Shown: in pieces, positions 49,303 through 57,731 of the stretch | Layout of the letters: the number at the start of each line of letters is the position of its first letter | Numbering within the stretch: position 1 is the stretch's first letter | NCBI RefSeq assembly: GCF_025231485.1 | Contig: NZ_CP104003.1 | Coordinates: forward strand, 3,410,001 to 3,474,000 | From: Salinirubellus salinus | Lineage (GTDB): Archaea; Halobacteriota; Halobacteria; Halobacteriales; Haloarculaceae | DNA: 64,000 nucleotides | Direction: 5' to 3' | Notes under the pieces: model-generated | Database searches by the model: none | What the model was told of the DNA's origin: nothing | Seen by the model: the letters and a program-made list of their open reading frames with translations, nothing else | Made by a program: the position numbers and the translations under genes

Positions 49303-49329
49303 GATTTGCTATCGCGCCATACGGTTTAC
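49303..49329 (+). repeat. 27-nt intergenic element, copy A (before hemC)
   Basis: Reads GATT-TGC-TATCG-C-G-CCATA-C-G-GTTTA-C. It shares 16 of 27 fixed positions with four other copies (51345, 52290, 57655, 61106). It sits between the CPBP and hemC genes, 122 bases before hemC and in the same direction. Confidence 0.8.
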
Positions 49330-49450
49330 CGTCTCCCGACCGGCCGTCACCGTTCGTCCAGCCGACACCACCGCAGGGGCCCGATTCCGGCGGCCTCGCT
49401 CCCCGGAGCGACCCGAAGGGAACTTCAACGGCCCGCGCCGACTCGGACGT

Positions 49451-50557
49451 ATGACCGACAAGCAGACCCTCAGGCTGGCCACACGGGGGTCGGACCTCGC
49501 GATGCGACAGGCCCTGGCGGTGAAAGATCGACTGGAGAACCGCCGGACGGCCGTCGAACTCGTCGAGGTGGAGACGACGGGCGACCAGCTCGAGGACGAA
49601 CTCATCCACCGTCTCGGCAAGACGGGCGCGTTCGTCCGCGCCCTCGACGAGAAGGTGCTCGACGGGGAGTGTGACGCCGCGGTCCACTCGATGAAGGACG
49701 TGCCCACGGACTTCCCGGCCGAACTCGTCGTCGCCGGCGTCCCCCGGCGGGCCGCCGCGGGCGACGTGCTCCTGACCCCGGACGGCCGCTCGCTCGCGGA
49801 GCTCCCGGACGGCGCCGTCGTGGGCACCGCCTCGCTCCGTCGGACCGCCGAGCTGCTGGCCGAGCGTCCCGACCTCACCGTCGAACCGCTGCGTGGGAAC
49901 GTGGACACCCGCGTCGAGAAACTGCTCGCGCCGGCGCTCCAGCGCGAACACGAGCGCCGGATGGACGCCGAGGAGGGGGGCGAGGACGACCAGGCGAACG
50001 CCGAGCAGTTCGACCGGTCGGTCGAGGAGTGGTTCGACTCGCTCTCGGAGATCGAGCGCCGGGCGCTCGGTCGCGAGGTCGACACCGAGTTCGACGCCAT
50101 CGTCCTCGCCGAGGCCGGCCTCGAGCGGGCGGGCCTGCTCCCGCACGTCCCCTACGAGCGTCTGCCCATCGAGACGTTCGTCCCCGCGCCGGGACAGGGC
50201 GCCATCGCCGTGACCGCCTGCGACGGCGACCTCGCCGAGGACCTGCGCGAGCGCCTGGACGAACCCCGAACCCGCGTCGAGACGACCATCGAGCGGACGG
50301 TACTGAAGACGCTCGGCGGCGGCTGTGTCGCGCCGCTGGGCGTCTACGCGACGCTCCGTGGCGAGTACGTCCACGTCGTCGCCCGCGCGCTCTCGCGTGA
50401 CGGCACCGAGGAGGTCCGCGCGACGACCGACGTCCCCGTCGCCGAACACCCCAGCGCGGCCCGGACCTTCGCCGAGGGGATGGCCGACGACGGCGCCGCC
50501 GAACTGGTGGCCGAGGCTCGCGTGCAGGAGGACGAGGAGCGGGAGGCGACGCGATGA
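49451..50557 (+). CDS. hemC: hydroxymethylbilane synthase (porphobilinogen deaminase)
   Basis: 368 residues. LATRGSDLAMRQALAV (about 8-23) is the conserved opening, HSMKDVPTDFP carries the substrate Asp, TASLRRTAELLAERPDL and PLRGNVDTRVEKL are binding loops, and LKTLGGGCVAPLGVYA holds the Cys that anchors the dipyrromethane cofactor. It joins four porphobilinogens to hydroxymethylbilane. ATG 49451 begins MTDKQTLRLATRGSDLA; the longer frame is not conserved. An acidic insert (about 165-185, EEGGEDDQANAEQ) is a halophile trait. Overlaps cobA by 4 bases. Confidence 0.97.
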   Translation: MTDKQTLRLATRGSDLAMRQALAVKDRLENRRTAVELVEVETTGDQLEDELIHRLGKTGAFVRALDEKVLDGECDAAVHSMKDVPTDFPAELVVAGVPRRAAAGDVLLTPDGRSLAELPDGAVVGTASLRRTAELLAERPDLTVEPLRGNVDTRVEKLLAPALQREHERRMDAEEGGEDDQANAEQFDRSVEEWFDSLSEIERRALGREVDTEFDAIVLAEAGLERAGLLPHVPYERLPIETFVPAPGQGAIAVTACDGDLAEDLRERLDEPRTRVETTIERTVLKTLGGGCVAPLGVYATLRGEYVHVVARALSRDGTEEVRATTDVPVAEHPSAARTFAEGMADDGAAELVAEARVQEDEEREATR

Positions 50558-51348
50558 GCGGGTCCGACGACGCCACCGCGGGGTTCGTCTCGCTCGTCGG
50601 GAGCGGCCCCGGCGACCCGGAACTGATGACGGTGAAGGCCAAGCGCCTGCTCGCGGAGTGTGACGTCGTCCTCCACGACAAACTCCCCGGCTCGGACATC
50701 ATCGGCTCCATCCCCGAGGCCAAGCGCGAGGACGTCGGCAAGCGCGCCGGCGGGGAGTGGACCCCGCAGGAGTACACGAACGCACGCCTCGTCGAACTCG
50801 CCCGCGAGGGCAAGCACGTCGTCCGCCTGAAGGGGGGCGACCCGTTCGTCTTCGGCCGCGGGGGCGAGGAGATGGAACACCTCGCCGAGCACGGCGTCGA
50901 GTTCGAGGTCGTGCCGGGGCTCTCGTCGGCCGTCGCCGGCCCCGGTGTGGTCGGCATCCCGCTCACGCACCGCGATTTCGTCTCCAGCGTCTCGCTCGTG
51001 ACGGGCCACGAGGACCCCACGAAAGACGAGTCGGCGGTTGACTGGCAGGCGCTCGCGGACACCGGCGGCACCCTCGTCGTCCTGATGGGCGTCGGGAAAC
51101 TGCCGCTCTACGTCGAGGAGCTCCTCGACGCCGGGAAGGACCCCGAGACGCCCGTGGCGCTCGTCGAGCGGGCGACGTGGCCCGACCAGCGGGTCGTGAC
51201 GGGGACGCTCGACACCATCGTCGAGGCCCGCGACGAACACGGCGTCGAACCGCCGGCCATCACCGTTATCGGCCAGGTCGCGGCCACGAGAGACCGCGTG
51301 AAGGCGTTCCTCCGTGACGGGCGCCCGCAGGAGGGTGCGGATGGATAA
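50554..51348 (+). CDS. cobA: uroporphyrinogen-III C-methyltransferase (SUMT)
   Basis: 264 residues. The signatures are LVGSGPGDPELMTVKAKRLLAECDVVLHDKL (residues 10-40), LKGGDPFVFGRGGEEMEHL, and the C-terminal VTGHEDPTKDE region. It adds two methyls at C2 and C7 to give precorrin-2 for siroheme and cobalamin. ATG overlaps the hemC stop (ATGA) and the TAA stop at 51346-51348 lies inside the repeat element at 51345-51371, so the element either defines or trims the 3' end. Sits between hemC and hemD. Confidence 0.96.
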   Translation: MSGSDDATAGFVSLVGSGPGDPELMTVKAKRLLAECDVVLHDKLPGSDIIGSIPEAKREDVGKRAGGEWTPQEYTNARLVELAREGKHVVRLKGGDPFVFGRGGEEMEHLAEHGVEFEVVPGLSSAVAGPGVVGIPLTHRDFVSSVSLVTGHEDPTKDESAVDWQALADTGGTLVVLMGVGKLPLYVEELLDAGKDPETPVALVERATWPDQRVVTGTLDTIVEARDEHGVEPPAITVIGQVAATRDRVKAFLRDGRPQEGADG

Positions 51349-51371
51349 ACCGCATACCGCGATAGCGAATC
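51345..51371 (-). repeat. 27-nt intergenic element, copy D (cobA-hemD junction)
   Basis: On the minus strand: GATT-CGC-TATCG-C-G-GTATG-C-G-GTTTA-T. On the plus strand its second to fourth bases are the TAA stop of cobA. A perfect 8-base inverted repeat with a 5-base loop (51356-51376) covers its end. It points opposite to the genes. Confidence 0.8.
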
Positions 51372-51414
51372 GCGGTCGGTGGGCCACGGCCGGCAGACGG
51401 GAGGTGGCCTCGTG

Positions 51415-52149
51415 ATGGTCGCTATCGCCGCGTTCCGGCCGGACGATGACCGACTCGCCGACGCCGTCGCCCTGCTGGAGTCGCTGGGCGCCCAGCCCGT
51501 CGCCGACCCGATGCTGGCCGTCGACCCCACGGACGCGGCCCCCCGACAGGACGCGGACTACACGATCCTGACGAGCAAGACCGGCGTCGAACGCGCCGAC
51601 GCCGAGGGGTGGACCCCCACCGGGACGGTCTGCGCCATCGGCCCCTCGACGGCCCAGTCCCTCCGCGACCACGGCTACGCGGTCGACCTCGTCCCCGAGA
51701 CCTACTCCTCGGCCGGGATGGTCGCGGCGCTCGAAGACGAGGTCGCGGGCGCACGCGTGGAGGTGGCGCGCTCGGACCACGGGAGCGACACCCTGCTGGA
51801 CGGGCTGAACGACGCCGGCGCGTACGTCCACGAGACGGTGCTCTACCGGCTGACCCGCCCACCGAGCGCCGGCGCGAGCGTCGAGGCCGCGGCCCGCGGT
51901 GACCTCGACGGCGCCCTGTTCTCCTCCTCGCTCACCGTCGAGCACTTCCTGGACTGCGCCGCCGACCTCGAACTCCGCGAGGCCGCTCTCCAGGGGTTGA
52001 ACGACGCCGTCGTCGGCTGCATCGGGAACCCGACGCGCGAGCGCGCCCGCGAACTCGGTGTCGAGGTGGACGTGGTACCCGACGAGGCGGACTTCGACGC
52101 GCTCGCACGGGCCGTCGTCGACCGCATCGAGGCCCGAGACGGCGACTGA
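51415..52149 (+). CDS. hemD: uroporphyrinogen-III synthase
   Basis: 244 residues of the HemD fold with two alpha/beta lobes: VAIAAFRPDDDRLADAVALL and TVCAIGPSTAQSLRDHGYAVDLVPETYSSAGMVAALE. The family is poorly conserved, and gene order supports the call. It closes the tetrapyrrole ring with inversion of ring D. The ATG at 51415 has an upstream GAGGTG (51401-51406), a Shine-Dalgarno-like site. It is 66 bases from cobA, with the repeat element between, so co-transcription is likely but not coupled by overlap. Confidence 0.92.
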   Translation: MVAIAAFRPDDDRLADAVALLESLGAQPVADPMLAVDPTDAAPRQDADYTILTSKTGVERADAEGWTPTGTVCAIGPSTAQSLRDHGYAVDLVPETYSSAGMVAALEDEVAGARVEVARSDHGSDTLLDGLNDAGAYVHETVLYRLTRPPSAGASVEAAARGDLDGALFSSSLTVEHFLDCAADLELREAALQGLNDAVVGCIGNPTRERARELGVEVDVVPDEADFDALARAVVDRIEARDGD

Positions 52150-52289
52150 CGGCTGGACCGCTCCGCGCTCCCGGTTCGTGCGCACTCTCTCCCCCCCACG
52201 AGTGGCCACACGGTCGAGTCGCACGCAGACGGGCAGGAGAAGCGCTCTACGGCCACGGAATCTGTGGCTGGCCGTCCCCACGGGCTGCC

Positions 52290-52316
52290 GATTTCGTATC
52301 GTGCCCAGCCGTTTAC
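52290..52316 (+). repeat. 27-nt intergenic element, copy E (after hemD)
   Basis: GATT-TCG-TATCG-T-G-CCCAG-C-C-GTTTA-C, the most divergent copy but keeping all 16 fixed positions. It is 140 bases after hemD and 82 before the 3' end of the Rieske gene, in a 248-base gap. Confidence 0.75.
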
Positions 52317-52397
52317 AGCGTCAGACGCCAGCGTCTCGACTCGAACGGGGAATCCAGACGAGAACGGCTCGAACCCTCCGAGATCGACCGAACCGAC

Positions 52398-52820
52398 TCA
52401 GAACCCGAGGTGCGACGTCGAACTCGGCATGTCGTCGTCGTCCTCCTTCGGGCCGTCGTGCCGGAACGTCGCCGAGTCGTCGACGAGGTAGACGTCCTCG
52501 CCCTCCACCTCGACGTCGAGGTCCGGGAGTGTCGTCTCGCGGGCGTCGCCGTTGTCGCAGTAGCCCGAGCAGGTGTCGAACGAGGAGCCGTGTCGGGGGC
52601 AGATGATCTCGCCGTCGCGCATCGCCGCGCCGTGTCCGTTCCCCCGGTCGAGGCGCTGTGGCTCGTGGGGACAGACGTTCCGGAACGCCCGCACGGGACC
52701 GTGTTCGTCGTCGCCACAACGGACGAGGATGTACTCCTCGTCGGCGCCGTGTTGGCGGACAGTGAACAGCCACGAACCCCGCTCGGGGACCTCGTCGAGG
52801 CTGGTGAGTCGCGTCTTCAT
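52398..52820 (-). CDS. Rieske [2Fe-2S] protein
   Basis: 140 residues. A soluble Rieske domain with cluster ligands Cys50 and His52 (NVCPHEPQRL) and Cys74 and His77 (IICPRHGSSFD), 24 residues apart as expected. There is no membrane helix or signal, so it is of the ferredoxin-like kind that serves dioxygenases or nitrite reductases. A C-terminal acidic tail (residues 120-140, KEDDDDMPS) is unusual. Position beside the heme/siroheme cluster is suggestive but no siroheme reductase is seen here. Monocistronic. Confidence 0.93.
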   Translation of the reverse strand: MKTRLTSLDEVPERGSWLFTVRQHGADEEYILVRCGDDEHGPVRAFRNVCPHEPQRLDRGNGHGAAMRDGEIICPRHGSSFDTCSGYCDNGDARETTLPDLDVEVEGEDVYLVDDSATFRHDGPKEDDDDMPSSTSHLGF

Positions 52821-52851
52821 GGAGGGAGCGACGGTGGCGCGGTACTTCAGT

Positions 52852-53478
52852 TCAGCCGTCCGCGGGCGAGCCGTCTGCGGGTGTCGCCAACCCCGCGGCC
52901 ACCGCGTCCACGAGCAGCTCGCGGACCGCGGCGTAGCGCTCCTCGCCCACGTCCTCCTCGTGGAGCGTGAGGAAGGTCACGGCACGGATGGCGTGGGCGA
53001 CGGTCTCCGGGTCGGGTCCGCGCAACCGGCCCGCCTCGTGCCACGCCTCCACGTAGGGGAGGAAGTACCCGACCGACTGCTGGCGGTCGGCCGCCAGTTC
53101 CGCGTCGCTCAGTCGGTCGCGCAGGCGGTCGAGTTCGTCCTCGACCACGAGCCGCCTGACCAGCGGGTCCGTCTCGACCGCCTCGCAGATGGTCCGGAGG
53201 AACGCCGCGATGGCGCGTTCCGGGTCGTCGTGGCGCTCGAAGGACGCACCGACGACGCGGTCGGCGATGGCCTCACCCTCCTCCTCGAGCAGTTCGAGGT
53301 AGAGCGCCTCCTTCGAGTCGTAGAACGTGTAGAACGTGCTGTCGGCGACCCCCGCGGGGTCCGTGAGGTCGGCGATGGTGGTCTTGGCGAGGCCGTAGCG
53401 AGCGAACAGGTCACGGCCCGTCTCGCGCAGTCGCTCGCGGATGCGCTCGCGTTCGGCGTCGGTGAACTCGCGGGGCAT
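52852..53478 (-). CDS. TetR/AcrR regulator, last gene of the ABC operon
   Basis: 208 residues. The HTH (about residues 22-55) is GLAKTTIADLTDPAGVADSTFYTFYDSKEALYLELLE, canonical TetR. The C-terminal domain lacks a known ligand signature. It begins 19 bases after the stop of the CARDB-type gene and is oriented the same way, so it probably ends the four-gene operon and may repress it. The ATG at 53478 begins MPREFTDAERERIRERLRE. Confidence 0.92.
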   Translation of the reverse strand: MPREFTDAERERIRERLRETGRDLFARYGLAKTTIADLTDPAGVADSTFYTFYDSKEALYLELLEEEGEAIADRVVGASFERHDDPERAIAAFLRTICEAVETDPLVRRLVVEDELDRLRDRLSDAELAADRQQSVGYFLPYVEAWHEAGRLRGPDPETVAHAIRAVTFLTLHEEDVGEERYAAVRELLVDAVAAGLATPADGSPADG

Positions 53479-53497
53479 CAGTGGCCCTCCACCGTGC

Positions 53498-55762
53498 TCA
53501 TCGGTTGAACCACCAGTACGCTCCGGCGACGAGGATGGCGATGCCGATGCCCGCGGCGGCCACGAGGGTCGTGAAGTCCGCCGGGCCCGAGGGTTGCTGC
53601 GCGACGGTCACCGGGACCCGGTAGGTGTCCGTAGACGGGGTGCCGCCGGCCGCCTCGCTCGTGACGTTCAGCGGGACGGCGAGCGAACTCGGGACGGCGT
53701 CCTCGTCGACGGTGAGTTCGAACGACACCTCCGTGGCCTCGCCGGGCGCTAGTCGCTCGACGTACGCCTCCGGGGCGGCGCTGGAGAGGGGTGCGTTCGG
53801 CGCGATGCGGAGGGTGATCTCCTCCCGCGGCTCGGCTCCGGTGTTGGTCACGTTCACCATCAGCCGACCGGAGCTGTCGGGTTCGAACGCCGCGTCGACC
53901 GGGTCGACCGAGAGCGGTTCGCGGTCCGCTCCGACGGTGCGGGTGAACGAGACGGCGTCGCTCGTCCTGGCCGCCCCTCCCTCGGTCTCGTACTCGACGG
54001 TCAGCGAGAACGAGCGGTCGCCGGCCGTCGTCCCCGCGCCCACGTCCGTCTCGACGGCGAAGGTGGCTGACTCGCCGGGGTCGAGGTCACCCACGCTGAC
54101 GGCCCCTTCCGGGAACGAGACGTGCGGCGAGCGCGCCCCGAGGACGACGAGTGCGTTCCGGACGGCCCGGTCGCCGTCGTTGGTGACCGTCCCGCGGATG
54201 GTCCCACGCTCACCCACGTAGAGGTCGCCGGAGAGGTCGCGTACGTCTAAGGCGACCGGGTCGTTCACCGGGACGCCCACCTGCAGCGGTCGGCCCGCCA
54301 CGGTCGTCGTGCCGCTCTCGTACCCGACCGTGGCCGACAGCGTGTAGGTTCCCGCGGCGGTGGTCGGCGCGGCCGTCAGGTCGTAGGTGACGGTCTGCGT
54401 CTCGCCGGGTGCCCACTCGCCGACGAACCGGGTCCCCGACTCCCCCCCGTCGACGGTGAGGCCCGTGCCCGGGGCGGCGAGCGCGACGGTCGCTCCGGGG
54501 AGCGTACGGTCGGCGGTGTTGCGCAGGGTGAGCGCGACGGTGCCCGAACCGCCCGTGACGGCGTCGCTCTCCACCGTCTCGACGGCGACCGTCGGCGGCG
54601 CCGCCACCTCGACGCCGACCGGGACCGTGCGGGTGGTCTCGCCCACGCCGTCGCTGCCGGTGAAGGTGACGGCCGCGGAGAGGGTGTAGGTGCCCGCCGT
54701 GCTGTCGGGGCCGGCGCGCACGTCGTAACTGACGGTCCGCGTCTCGCCGGGTGCCCACTCGCCGACGAAGCGGGTGCTCCCCTGCCCCCCGTCGACGGCC
54801 AGCCCGCCGTCTGTGGTCAGGCGGACCGTCGCTTCGCGGAGGGGCTCCGCCCCGTCGTTGCGCAGGCGCACGTCGACCGTGCCGGCCCCCTCGGCGACGA
54901 CGGTGCTCGAGACGTCGACCACCGCGAACCGGCTGTCGGTGACGGGCGTGACGCCGACGAGGAGCGTCGCGGGCGTGACGACGCGGCCCGCGCCGTCCCG
55001 GTAGGTCGGTGCCAGCTCGAGCGTGTAGGGTGCCGGACGGACGTCCTCGGCGACGCCGACGGCGTACTCGAGCGTCCGTCGCTCGCCGGGGTCCCAGCCG
55101 TCGGCGAACCGGGTCGCGCCCTCGCCCGACGAGAGCGCTGGGTCCGGCGACCGGAGCGTGAACTGGGCGTCGCTTGCGGCCGTGCGCCCGACGTTCTCGA
55201 CGGTGACCGAGACGGCGCCCGACTCACCGGCCCGGAGGTCGGCGTCGGTCTCGACCACGCGGAAGACGGGCGCGGCCTCGACGCGGACCGTCAGGGTTCG
55301 CGTGACCGTCTCGGTGTTCTGCTGGGCCGCGCCGATGAGCTCGGAGACCTGCGACGTGTAGCTGTAGGAGATCTCGACCGGTACCTCGTAGGTGCCCGGC
55401 CGGGCGTCCGCGTCGACGCTGACGGCGACCGGCAGGGTGGCGGCACCGCCGTCCGGGATACTCCCGACGAGGTGGGTCCCGGTCCGGACGTCGATGGGCC
55501 CCTCGTCGTCGACCGACACCTCCACGGCGCGGGCCGTGGTGACGCGTTCGTTGAGCGCGGGGTTCGACAGCGAGGCCTGTTCGAGCTCCGCGTCGTTCGC
55601 GACGACCACCGAGAGGGTGGCCGTCTCGCCGGGCCGGACGGTGTCGTCGGAGAGCCCCACCGTGAGGTTGGGCTCGCCCTGGACGACGGCCTGTGCGGGG
55701 GCCGGGACGACCAGCAGGAGGACGAACACGACGGCCAGCGCGCGGGTGGCGCGCGCGTGCAT
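53498..55762 (-). CDS. secreted multi-domain CARDB/COG1361-type surface protein
   Basis: 754 residues. A signal peptide MHARATRALAVVFVLLLVVPAPAQA is followed by six or so immunoglobulin-like beta domains of about 100 residues, each with a turn such as GEWAPGETRTVSYD or WDPGERRTLEYAV. The C-terminal helix (about 730-750, GIGIAILVAGAYWWF) anchors it. Two adjacent domains are near-identical at DNA level around 54375 and 54725. The ATG overlaps the permease stop by one base (TGATG). It likely forms an external part of the ABC system; that is inference from position. Confidence 0.9.
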   Translation of the reverse strand: MHARATRALAVVFVLLLVVPAPAQAVVQGEPNLTVGLSDDTVRPGETATLSVVVANDAELEQASLSNPALNERVTTARAVEVSVDDEGPIDVRTGTHLVGSIPDGGAATLPVAVSVDADARPGTYEVPVEISYSYTSQVSELIGAAQQNTETVTRTLTVRVEAAPVFRVVETDADLRAGESGAVSVTVENVGRTAASDAQFTLRSPDPALSSGEGATRFADGWDPGERRTLEYAVGVAEDVRPAPYTLELAPTYRDGAGRVVTPATLLVGVTPVTDSRFAVVDVSSTVVAEGAGTVDVRLRNDGAEPLREATVRLTTDGGLAVDGGQGSTRFVGEWAPGETRTVSYDVRAGPDSTAGTYTLSAAVTFTGSDGVGETTRTVPVGVEVAAPPTVAVETVESDAVTGGSGTVALTLRNTADRTLPGATVALAAPGTGLTVDGGESGTRFVGEWAPGETQTVTYDLTAAPTTAAGTYTLSATVGYESGTTTVAGRPLQVGVPVNDPVALDVRDLSGDLYVGERGTIRGTVTNDGDRAVRNALVVLGARSPHVSFPEGAVSVGDLDPGESATFAVETDVGAGTTAGDRSFSLTVEYETEGGAARTSDAVSFTRTVGADREPLSVDPVDAAFEPDSSGRLMVNVTNTGAEPREEITLRIAPNAPLSSAAPEAYVERLAPGEATEVSFELTVDEDAVPSSLAVPLNVTSEAAGGTPSTDTYRVPVTVAQQPSGPADFTTLVAAAGIGIAILVAGAYWWFNR

Positions 55763-56547
55763 CAGAGGTCCCTCCGCTGGAACACCAGCAGCGACAGCAC
55801 GAGCAGGAGCACGGCCGTCTCGGCCAGGACGAGCGCGCCGAGCAGGTCGTACTCCCCCTCGACGAGGATGGCGCTCGGGTCGTAGAACCGCGAGGGGCTG
55901 AGCGAGCCGAGCCACTCGAAGTCGGTCCCGGCGACGAGCGAGTCGACGAGGAAGAGCGCGAAGACCAGCCCCGCGGCGACCCGCTGGGCGGCCGCCGCCC
56001 CGTCGAACACGGTCGAGCAGAGCACGCCGAGCGCGGCCGTCAGCAGCAGGTACGGGATCGAGAGGGCGTGGACCGCGAGGACGTCCGCCAGCGGGATGGC
56101 CTCGTCGACGAGGAGCGACCCGACGTAGACGACCGCCCCGACCACGACGTTGACGACGAGGACGGGCCACGCGAGCGAGAGGAACTTCTCGCCGACGAGT
56201 CGGCTCCGCGAGAGCGGCGTCGAGAGCAGCATGTCGGCCCGGCCGCTCTCGACGTCGCCGGCGATGCTCCCGCCACCGAGGTACGCGAAGTAGATGCCGA
56301 GCATGATCACCCAGCCGAACTGGTAGAGTTCGACGGCGAGCAGGCCGGCGAACGAGCCCATCGCGTCGACCGCGAACGCCTGCTGGAACGCGGGCGGGAG
56401 CGCCTCGAAGTAGGCGGTGAAGTCGACCTCCGAGATGATGGAGGGGCCGATGGCGAGGAACAGGGCGGCGAACAGCGAGAGCCCGGCGGCGGCGACGAAC
56501 GCACCCACCGACCGGCGCTCGGCCTCGTAGCGAGCGACCTCGAACAT
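55762..56547 (-). CDS. ABC-2 type transporter permease
   Basis: 261 residues, six membrane helices. The order of helices and the loop YLGGGSIAGDVESGRADMLLSTPLSRSRLVGEKFLSL are characteristic of ABC-2 permeases (NatB/Gliding-type). It pairs with the ATPase encoded immediately before it; the ATPase stop and permease start share one base (TGATG), as do the permease stop and the next start. The substrate is unknown; related systems export drugs, antibiotics or sodium. The CARDB-like gene downstream is a typical companion in haloarchaea. Confidence 0.92.
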   Translation of the reverse strand: MFEVARYEAERRSVGAFVAAAGLSLFAALFLAIGPSIISEVDFTAYFEALPPAFQQAFAVDAMGSFAGLLAVELYQFGWVIMLGIYFAYLGGGSIAGDVESGRADMLLSTPLSRSRLVGEKFLSLAWPVLVVNVVVGAVVYVGSLLVDEAIPLADVLAVHALSIPYLLLTAALGVLCSTVFDGAAAAQRVAAGLVFALFLVDSLVAGTDFEWLGSLSPSRFYDPSAILVEGEYDLLGALVLAETAVLLLVLSLLVFQRRDL

Positions 56548-57506
56548 CAGGCGGTCACCTCGCCGGCGTCTCCGGTCTCCTCGGTCGCCGGGTCGCGTCC
56601 GTTCGCCGGCCTCTCCGGCCCCTCACCGTAGAACCGCATGAAAACGTCCTCTAGCGGCGCGTCACGGACGTCCAGGTCGAGGACCGTGTGGTCGGTCAGC
56701 CGCGCCAGCAGGGTGTCGTAGTTGCCGGTGAACGTGAACGAGACGCTCGTGGTGCCGTCCTCGTCGGTCACCCGCAGGTCGTCGGCCCCCGGCAGGTCGA
56801 ACTCCTCGCGGGCGACGCGTTCGTCGAACCGCGCGGTGACCACCTTCCCCCCGCGGGTCAGCAGGTCGTCGACCGTCTCCACCTCGGCGAGGTGGCCGTT
56901 CCGGATGATGCCCACCCGGTCGCAGGTCTTCTGGACCTCGCTCAGGACGTGCGAGGAGAGGAACGCCGTCTTCCCGCTGGCCACCTCGTGTCGGAGGAAC
57001 TCGTTGAACCGCTCCTGTTTCAGCGGGTCCAGCCCCGAGGTGGGTTCGTCCATCACCAGCAGGTCCGGGTCGTGCATGAACGCGAGCACGAGCGCCAGCA
57101 TCTGCTTGTTCCCGCGGGAGTACTCCCCCACCTTCCGATCGAGCGGCGGGTCGAACAGCTCGAGCAGTTCGTCGCTCCGCTCGTCACCCTGCAGGGCGCC
57201 GTAGTACCGGAGGAGGCGCTTGCCGGTCACCCCTTCGTCGAGCCCGGGGTCGCTCGGGAGGTAGCCGACCCGCGCCTTCGCCGCGCGGAGTTCGTCGGGG
57301 TCGGACACGTCGTGGCCGAGCAGCCACGCCTCGCCGCCGGTGGGTTTCAGGAACCCCAGCAGTGTCCGCATCGCCGTCGTCTTCCCGGCCCCGTTCGGGC
57401 CGAGGAAGCCGAACACCTCCCCCTCTCGGACCTCGAAGGAGACGTCCTCGATACCCCGCACGTCGCCGTAGAACTTCGTCAGTCCCTCCGTTCGGATGGC
57501 TGTCAT
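56547..57506 (-). CDS. ABC transporter ATP-binding protein
   Basis: 319 residues. Walker A GPNGAGKTT (36-44), Q-loop, signature YSRGNKQMLALVLAF, Walker B LLVMDEPTSGLDPLKQERF and the switch His in FLSSHVLSE are complete. The C-terminal extension (225-319) is of the NatA/DrrA kind. It powers the permease coded next. First gene of the operon: the upstream 225-base gap with the divergent DHH gene holds the promoters and copy C of the repeat element. The GC-rich C-terminal tail (Glu/Thr-rich) is lineage-specific. Confidence 0.95.
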   Translation of the reverse strand: MTAIRTEGLTKFYGDVRGIEDVSFEVREGEVFGFLGPNGAGKTTAMRTLLGFLKPTGGEAWLLGHDVSDPDELRAAKARVGYLPSDPGLDEGVTGKRLLRYYGALQGDERSDELLELFDPPLDRKVGEYSRGNKQMLALVLAFMHDPDLLVMDEPTSGLDPLKQERFNEFLRHEVASGKTAFLSSHVLSEVQKTCDRVGIIRNGHLAEVETVDDLLTRGGKVVTARFDERVAREEFDLPGADDLRVTDEDGTTSVSFTFTGNYDTLLARLTDHTVLDLDVRDAPLEDVFMRFYGEGPERPANGRDPATEETGDAGEVTA

Positions 57507-57654
57507 GGGGTGTTCACCCGTCGCCGTGGGTGGCGTGAACGTATAAGCGTTCCATTTTCACGGACTCCGTCCGGTGAAACGACCGCTCAGAGGGGTCTCG
57601 GGCCGGATACGGGCAGTTCGGGTGATCGAGCGAACGGTCGCCCGTTCGCGAGCC

Positions 57655-57681
57655 GTAAACCGATAGCCACGATATCGAATC
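57655..57681 (-). repeat. 27-nt intergenic element, copy C (before the DHH gene)
   Basis: On the minus strand: GATT-CGA-TATCG-T-G-GCTAT-C-G-GTTTA-C. It lies 51-77 bases before the DHH start, in the divergent gap with the ABC operon. Confidence 0.8.
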
Positions 57682-57731
57682 ACCGTCGGCGAGTGCGAGG
57701 GTTCAAATCCGAACGAGCGCAACGCCGGGGT

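Noticed and set aside
57695-57715. GGTTCAAATCC resembling a tRNA T-arm
   Set aside because: The five-base T stem does not pair beyond two bases, and no acceptor, D or anticodon arm is found nearby; it is non-coding sequence before the DHH gene.
56688-57731. Long N-terminal extension of the DHH frame
   Set aside because: Antisense to the ABC ATPase, with no similarity to RecJ-like proteins; the family opening is at 57732.
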